From: Sambucus nigra | Taxonomy: Eukaryota; Streptophyta; Magnoliopsida; Dipsacales; Adoxaceae | Reading direction: 5' to 3' | DNA length: 64,000 nt | NCBI GenBank assembly: GCA_949130495.1 | Contig: OX422213.1 | Span: forward strand, 208,151,160-208,215,159 | Shown here: one piece after another, positions 57,991 to 64,000 of the stretch | Position numbering within the stretch: the stretch's first letter is position 1 | Layout: every line of letters starts with the position of its first letter | Translations under genes and position numbers: made by a program | The notes under the pieces: model-generated | Told to the model about the DNA's origin: nothing | Seen by the model: only the letters and a program-made list of their open reading frames with translations | The model's database searches: none

Positions 57991-59100
57991 TAAGGGGTTA
58001 TACGAATTTACTTGTATTTTAGGCCAAATGCACAAATTTCCTTTTTACCAAATTTTATCTTAGTTTAATTTAGTGAATCATGCAATAAAATTATGAAGCC
58101 AAATTCCAAACCAAATTAGCGAAGAAAACTTTGAGAAAAAATCCCTTTTGGTTAAAACCTTTAATTCCTACACTATTTAAGAAAAGATAGACACTTAACG
58201 ACTTAAAGACTACTTAGAGATCCACTAAGTATGATGGGTTAGAGTTTTCAATTCTTTAACAAAAAAATGGTACAGTCCAGCACTGCCCACAACAAGAAAT
58301 GCTTGCCTTAGTATCCACCATCAGCCTTAGGAATCTCAATTCCTTTCTACTCTAGTAGTAGAGCCTCAACTCCATAATTCATCCATAGATAAAATCTCTA
58401 CAAATCATTTTGAACTTTGAATGTGTTCTTCTTCATTTGGAAAAGTGATCTTCAAAGATCCAAGGGGTTTGGATGAAAAAATTATAGAGTTTAATCCCAA
58501 AAAGAACTCAAAAAAGGCTAAGAGAAAAGTCAAATCCCGCGTCTCTATTTATTGGGAAGTTTGTTGTAAAGAGATAGGGATTTAATATTTAGATAAGATT
58601 TGTTTAAAACACAAAAACATGCGTACTCATTCGAACGAATTTCCACCTCGTTTGAACGTTGTATCCTTTCTCGTTAGAACGATTTACAACGAAACTTTTA
58701 ACGACATTCAAGAGTGTACCCCAAAGACGTCGATTTAGATCTCGTTCAAATGTGGGAACCTCGTTCTACCGACCCTATGCAACTCGTTCAAATGACATAC
58801 CATTCTAATTCTAACAAGTTAGCAAGTTTTTTTAAAAAAATCTTTAAAAATAATTTTAAAATATTTTGAAAATTTTAAATGAAATTTTTTAAAAATAACC
58901 CATGGATAATTAAAGTCTTTAACAAACCATCTCATAACTCTTCTAAATGATGCTATGATGAACGATCTTCAATCTTCCAAATGTAATCAATTTCTTCTTT
59001 TCGAATACGTGAAAGTAGTCGTGAAGGTGCAATGAGGTGTAATGAGATAAGCCAAATAAAAATAAAATTATAAATTATAAATTATAAATTTTGCCCTTAT
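57984..59100 (-). repeat. 5' LTR of nested copia element
   Basis: On the minus strand it runs from about 59100 to TTTCTCA at 57984 and aligns with the 3' LTR over its middle and outer parts. It has its own TTCGAACGA cluster (58628-58800) upstream of a TATA-like AATAAATAG (58546-58553). The part nearest the primer site has diverged from the 3' LTR. The outer end is approximate because of a triplicated ATTATAA. Confidence 0.75.
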
Positions 59101-59403
59101 AGTATTTAACCCAAAACAACAATAACCAAGCAAATTTATACGACAAATTTTTCTTTCTTTATTTATTTTTCGTATTCTGAAAATAACAAAATTGCAATTG
59201 GAAAAAATAAATTATGAATTTTTGAATTTTTTTGGGGGACTACTTAAAGAAAAAACAAAATCTAAAAATTTTTAGAATTTTTTCTTTATTTTAGAATATT
59301 TCCAATATTATGAAAAGTTCCTACCAAAAATGCAAAAAAGTAAAAAAAAAAAAATAGTCTAAAGTTACAATTATTTTTAAGGAAAATTAAACAAATCCTA
59401 AAA
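59101..59403 (-). other. Leader of Athila-like element
   Basis: AT-rich sequence between the primer site and the nested copia element. No open frame is seen. It contains runs of T and A typical of Athila leaders. Confidence 0.5.
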
Positions 59404-59422
59404 AAAGGCACCAAAAATCCGT
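59404..59422 (-). other. Primer-binding site of Athila-like element (decayed)
   Basis: On the minus strand ACGGATTTTTGGTGCCTTT follows the LTR end TTTGACA. Athila elements have TGGCGCC here, so TGGTGCC fits one C-to-T change at a CpG. Confidence 0.6.
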
Positions 59423-62197
59423 TGTCAAATTAGAATTGTCGCAAGTGCATTGATTAGGCATAAATTCTTCACATTTATCCCCTTAATTTCCGTATTTTTA
59501 TGATCCCGTGCGGTGTAAATAGCTTGGATTTATCTCATATCTATGATACTAACCCATTTTGGCAAGTATTTCGTATTTTGTGTATCTCTTATGTGTTTTA
59601 CAGATATTTCATGCAAGAAAGATGGAAAAGAGAACTTAAAATAGTGAAAGAAACCAAGAATCGGGGAGTTGAAGGGCATTTTCATAATTTTTCCGCCTTA
59701 GTACGGCGATGGGGACAATTGGAAAGTTGAAGAGCTTTCAATTACAAGAACACGGGAAAAAACGTCACCTCAATCCGAGTTACGGTGAAGAAGTTATGCC
59801 CATTTGAAGTTGAGAAGAAATCCAAGAAAAAAGCTGTCAGGCCCGAACCGAACCGAAGCTGAGAAAAAAGAACCGGTCCGCCCATTTGTCACGCTCCAGA
59901 TCCGTTATGAAATTAGTCACGCTTTTTAAGTGTGACAAATTGGCAGGTACGAGATTTTTATTTTGTGCTTATCTTTTAGCCAAAAAAGTTTTATGTTTTG
60001 GGGACTCTTCTAAACGACCTCTAGCCTATATATTTAGTCATTAGGAATCTTTTTATTTAGATTTCATTGATGTAAAAGCTTCATAACAAGTAGGAACATC
60101 TAGGAGAAAGATTCACATATTTTGCACCATTAATTCAAGAGCTTCTCCAGTTTTTCTTCAATCTTTGATTTTTTCTTACATGTTCTTATTCTTCAATCGT
60201 GGTAACTTTAATTTCCAGCACTTTTATTATTATTCACCATGTTAGGCTAGGTTTTTAAAGGTTGGGATGCATGAACCCAGCCTGATGTGTTAGTGCGTGT
60301 GTATAAAATTAATCCGCTGAATTTAGTGATTGATTATGACCGTATTGTGTAGTTACACAACAATTGTAGATCTTTATATCTCGTTTGCCTCTGGGTACTC
60401 GTGATGATTTAGAGTGCAATTCGAGTGCTACTATCGCGATATCGATTTACTAGTCCTTAGATTAAGTATGACGTGGGCTTGAACCTCGTATACGTAATGC
60501 TTGGGAGTACTAAATTCTGGGTCAAATTAATTAGTTAAATTTACGATTAGTTTTATACCATCAATACTCTAGGGTTGGGGGATTGTGTCTCTACCTTAAT
60601 TTTTCCAATTAGTTTTAGTTAACTTCTTTATTTTTCCCTTTTTCCTTTCTCACTTAATCATCATCTTTTACACTTTATTTTTTGAAGTAATAAATCAATT
60701 AAAATCTATCAAATATTCCCTGTGGATTCGATACCCAGACTCGCCACTATACTCCGCAAGAGTGTAGTTAAAGTTTAGTTTTTTTTTTATTGTGGTTGGA
60801 AGCCGATAACAACGACTAGCGTATTTACACGAACGCTCGATTTCCGACTCAATCATGCATGGTCTATTATAGAATAACAAGTGTATTTATGGTCGAACTC
60901 ACAGAGATTACTCAATTTTAATGTTTAAAACAATTGCAACACTCCAACGAGACTAAATGGTGTAAAGAATAAATGTTCACTAAACTAAATTAAAGCAAAT
61001 ATATAAATTTGAGAGCAACACACGAGAGTTGTAAACAATATGAAAATAATTAGGATTTGGAATCCATGTATCATAAAACTCATATTACACACTAATTAAT
61101 GTTGTCATTCCCTTTTTATAACTCAAATTAAATCGACCCTCGTTGCGTTTGATTAGAAAAATATAATGGTTAGTTTTGAAACAGTTTTAACGTTTCTAAT
61201 AGATGGTTATCTTCCTTATTCACTTAGAAAATACAAGTTTTAAAGTTCAGTAATATATTTAAGCAGGGACTATCAAAACAATTGTAGTGTAAGCATAATC
61301 CATAAAAAACACTATGTTTAATTCTCAAAACTTAATTTGACAAAACAAACAATTTTAAAGGTTTACAAACACACTCTTTTGTCGTTTTCAAATGAATACC
61401 GAATTTTTTTTATTACAATTAAAACGAGTAAAGAATAAATAATAATTAAATTCACGTGATAATATTAGCTAACTATGACAAACTTCACCTTAATCCTAAT
61501 AAAAGAATTAAGCTACCATAACGAAAGATAAAAATAAATTTCAAGAATGAGTAGAAATTGTTATTAATGACAAAAACTTGACCCTTAAATTGTTATTAAT
61601 GACAATAAGTTCTCTCATAATAATCTATAATCCTCTCAAAATGACAAAAACTTGACCCTTAAATTGAATACAATTATTTCAAAGTTACTCTTCGAAATTG
61701 TGTGTGAAATTATAAGCCCAAGGATCCTTTCTATAGGCTAGGAGGTGAGGTATTTTGTTTAGCGTGAAACTCTCTTAATTGGATGAAAAGTGTTGGAACC
61801 GAACACTCCACTTCCTTTAGTCTTTGAAATAGAATAAGGTAATTAAATTTCCCCCACACTAGGACTCTTAATTTTATTGGCCAAACAGAGCTTTTTTCGA
61901 AGGATCGTAAAAGTCATATTTTTGCTCTTTTCTCTAGTTGATCATCAATTTACCCCAAATTCCATCATCACCTACAAAATTTTCAGGAGACAACTTTTTT
62001 CACAAATTATCACAAGAAAGTTATAAAATTGCCGAATTGCACATTTTTTTATTTAAAATTATCATTTTGATTCTGAATTCAATGATTCTTGTATTTTTTC
62101 CCTTTTTAACAAAATGATCCTAAAAACTAGTAAAATAAATAAAATGGAATGAAAAAAGTATAAAGTTGGGTATAAAATAAACAAAATAATGCACTCA
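59423..62197 (-). repeat. 5' LTR of Athila-like element, split by a nested solo LTR
   Basis: Its outer 28 bases (59423-59450, TGTCAAATTAGAATTGTCGC and on) match the end of the 3' LTR at 48119, and the rest continues at 60861-62197. The two parts are separated exactly by the 59451-60855 insertion and its target duplication. It contains a ~35-bp internal duplication (ACAAAAACTTGACCCTTAAA at ~61570 and ~61642). Confidence 0.85.
59451..60855 (+). mobile_element. Nested solo LTR with perfect TGCAT target duplication (1405 bp)
   Basis: It starts TGATTAGGCATAAATTC and ends CCGACTCAATCA, with inverted ends TGATT/AATCA. TGCAT stands on both sides (59446-59450 and 60856-60860). In plus orientation it has a TATA-like CCTATATATTTAG at about 60025-60037 and, near the end, CTGTGGATTCGATACCC, a phrase common in Athila/Tat-type LTR or leader ends. 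No coding region or primer site is present, so it is a solo LTR of a different family. A 76-codon frame at 59500-59730 is judged fortuitous. Confidence 0.88.
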
Positions 62198-63168
62198 TAT
62201 GAAGTAACTTAATAACTCGTACAAAGTAGTCGTCATACCAGGAAAATAAAGATAAAAACAATTTTCTTAAATAAAAGGCCTACTTTGTGGTCTGATATGC
62301 AATTAAAAAACGTTTAAAACAAATAAAAAAATCTATGTCCATTTTAATTTGAATTAAACCAAAAGACAAATATTCTCAACATTCTTAATAACTATACCTT
62401 TCTCATATAATCCGTGTTGTCAAGTATATGGAAACTAGTGATATCGATGATCCAAATGAGTATTTTGATCATTTATCTTTGCCAACACAGACTCAAACAA
62501 TCAAGACCTACATTTGTCCAAATTTGGAATTATCTGTATCAAAAAGATATCTTTACAAATCTCCCATTTTGACTATTTCAAGATAAAACCAATGAAACAA
62601 GAAAATGGAAAAGATCCCAAATATAATGGACTAGAAATGAAACCTATAAATTATATCTACACAGTATAAAAAGGGACTGAGTCGATATGAAAACTAACTT
62701 TTGATCCACTTGAATTTTGTGAACCCTTTCCAAAAAAGGGTGAAAACAAAAATATTAGAGAATACATCCTTTAAATCCCCCAACCACTTAACACACCTCG
62801 AGACTCACAAAAACATACATAAAAGAAATTACAGTAAAAAAATATAGGTACAGGTATGCACAAATGTGCCCTAGGCCAAAACTCCCCGTAATATATAAAA
62901 TTTCTCACCCTTTTTGTCCTTAATGGGCAAAGGAAAGAAAAATGTAGCCAACAGTGGTCAAATAAAACATGCTATAAAATGAAAATAGCATTGTGATCAT
63001 TTACCTAAGAAATAACATATATAAAGATATGAATTATTCTAGAGAGATAATCATGAGAATAAATGAGATGTGCCAGAGTATGGAGTGAAATAAAAGATGA
63101 TAAAATATATGTATCCAAAAATATTTTCCAATACATACATAAAATATAAGAGTATAAGATGTTGAGGC
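62198..63168 (+). other. Unassigned AT-rich flank
   Basis: No gene, LTR end or RNA is recognised between the Athila-like LTR and the duplication at 63.17 kb. Confidence 0.4.
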
Positions 63169-63280
63169 AAAATTATAATTTTGACACATAACACAATAAT
63201 AAGGTGATAATGATGCTGACGGGGGAAAATTATAATTTTTACACACAACATAATAATACATTGATAATGATGCTTGATGA
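63169..63280 (+). repeat. Tandem duplication, two ~58-bp units
   Basis: AAATTATAATTTTGACACAT to GATAATGATGCTGACG is repeated as AAATTATAATTTTTACACAC to GATAATGATGCTTGATG. Minus-strand frames here repeat the peptide CKNYNFP for this reason and are not supported as genes. Confidence 0.85.
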
Positions 63281-63361
63281 TAGTGGAATAATGAAACAAC
63301 AACAAATATAATGGACACAAGATGTGCGTGGTTCAGTCAGGCTAGGTCAACATCAACGGAC

Positions 63362-64000
63362 AAAGGGGTGGGGAGCTCTTTTCATTAATATGGATAGTTG
63401 CATAAAGTGTTTGTACATGGGTATTCAAATTACTTATTTCAATAGTACCTGAGGATTTATGTACATAGCCTTACAATGTTACTCCTATTTTGTCACATGC
63501 ACATTGAGGGAAGTTTATCTAAGAGGTACACATTTTTGTCCTTGGTTTTCCCCATATTCCCCTAATTCCTATTCACCAAGAGAGTGATCCGCCTTCATAT
63601 GGAACTGATACCCGTTTGAAGTAACTACTAGTCAAAAAACTACCAAGAGTTCACACTGATTAGTGGTCATTCAACTACCGAGGATGGGTATTCGTTTACC
63701 TGATTGTACCATTGGACAATCGGTCCCACACTTAGTGGTCATCCAATATTCATTCCACTATTTTCCATGAGACAGATGCGTTCGAATTTGTACTATTATT
63801 AAATATCTCTCATCAGCTACCAATAGACTCTTTATGTTAATAGACATGAGCCGAAGAGTCTTGCTCATGGCCAAACGGAGTTCATGTCATCTGTATGTAC
63901 ATAATTTTTTTGTGATGCCTAAGCCAATGTTCATGGGGAAAAGGGGGTGGGGAGATTTTTTATTAATATGGAGAATTACATAAAGTATTTGTACATGGGG
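63362..64000 (+). repeat. Direct repeat pair ~579 bp apart, right copy clipped
   Basis: GGGGTGGGGAG, then TTTTCATTAATATGGATAGT and on to TTTGTACATGGG (63364-63422), recurs at 63944-64000 as GGGGTGGGGAG with TTTTTATTAATATGGAGAAT. The second copy meets the window edge, so its length is unknown. It may be a tandem repeat of ~580 bp or a short LTR pair. Confidence 0.7.

Larger units (their letters stand above)
54398..59100 (-). mobile_element. Nested Ty1-copia element, gag-only
   Basis: It lies on the minus strand: 5' LTR 57984-59100, primer site 57983-57971, gag from ATG 57766 to about 57170, a 1.6-kb stretch with no pol motif, a polypurine tract at 55595-55580, and 3' LTR 54398-55579. The flanks CGTAT (54393-54397) and AGTAT (59101-59105) agree at 4 of 5, a plausible old target duplication. 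Protease, integrase, RT and RNase H are all absent, so it depended on another element or lost them. It sits in the leader of the Athila-like element, in the same orientation. Confidence 0.8.
48119..62197 (-). mobile_element. Athila-like Ty3-gypsy element, pol-less, with two nested insertions
   Basis: Two homologous LTRs of about 1.34-1.37 kb bound it: the 3' LTR at 48119-49453, and the 5' LTR at 59423-62197 split by a nested solo LTR. On the minus strand the order is 5' LTR, a primer site with the Athila-type TTTTTGGTGCC core, leader, gag (53998-52374), protease (52373-51538), noncoding region, polypurine tract, 3' LTR. Reverse transcriptase, RNase H and integrase are missing. Removing the nested copia element and solo LTR leaves about 8 kb. 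It is thus a decayed non-autonomous or deleted derivative. The flanks ACTAT and TATGA do not match as a target duplication. Confidence 0.8.

Noticed and set aside
59500..59730. 76-codon plus frame as a small gene
   Set aside because: It lies wholly inside the solo LTR, has no recognised domain, and its Lys/Arg-rich end matches no family known to me.

Overview
This 64-kb window is repeat-rich nuclear DNA from a plant, most likely a flowering plant with a large genome. The evidence is the set of plant-type transposable elements: Ty1-copia elements with an initiator-methionine-tRNA primer site, Ty3-gypsy (Athila- and Tat-like) relics, an L1-type LINE, a hairpin MITE, and a stray exon of the plant translation factor eIF5A. 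I cannot name the species. I see no intact host gene, tRNA, rRNA or CRISPR array. Nearly everything that can be classified is a decayed, nested or rearranged mobile element.

Region by region. 1-1142: two short Ty3-gypsy fragments in opposite orientation, then a degenerate ~35-bp repeat. 1143-22782: a tandem array of one large copia family (Maximus/SIRE-like), laid out as truncated internal region A, LTR1, internal B, LTR2, internal C, LTR3. Neighbouring copies share LTRs and all three gag-pol frames are broken. The ~35-bp repeat resumes after LTR3, so the array sits inside it. 23.7-31.7 kb: a block bordered on both sides by related GGTC(A/G)CGACC-type repeats. It carries an eIF5A exon, a GCTACGGGG minisatellite and a ~3.1-kb array of about 19 units with a 168-169 bp period; it may be one composite transposon. 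33.0-35.0 kb: a decayed LINE with a poly(A) end. 35-36.5 kb: LTR relics with TTCGAACGA palindromes. 36.76-40.59 kb: a putative solo LTR holding a 582-bp near-perfect hairpin MITE and long (TA)n tracts. 41.08-44.03 kb: a 2.95-kb solo LTR with a near-matching 5-bp target duplication. 44-48 kb: degenerate, gypsy-like at best.

48.12-62.20 kb: one minus-strand Athila-like element that keeps LTRs, primer site, gag and protease but has lost reverse transcriptase and integrase. Two elements are nested in it. One is a minus-strand gag-only copia element (54.40-59.10 kb) with a triplicated primer-site segment. The other is a 1405-bp solo LTR (59451-60855) with a perfect TGCAT target duplication. 62.2-64 kb: AT-rich sequence with short duplications, the last clipped by the window edge.

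The window holds no cellular pathway. Its interest is the record of insertion, tandem expansion, conversion-like mixing, solo-LTR formation and exon capture. All assignments come from motifs read by eye. Nothing was searched against a database.
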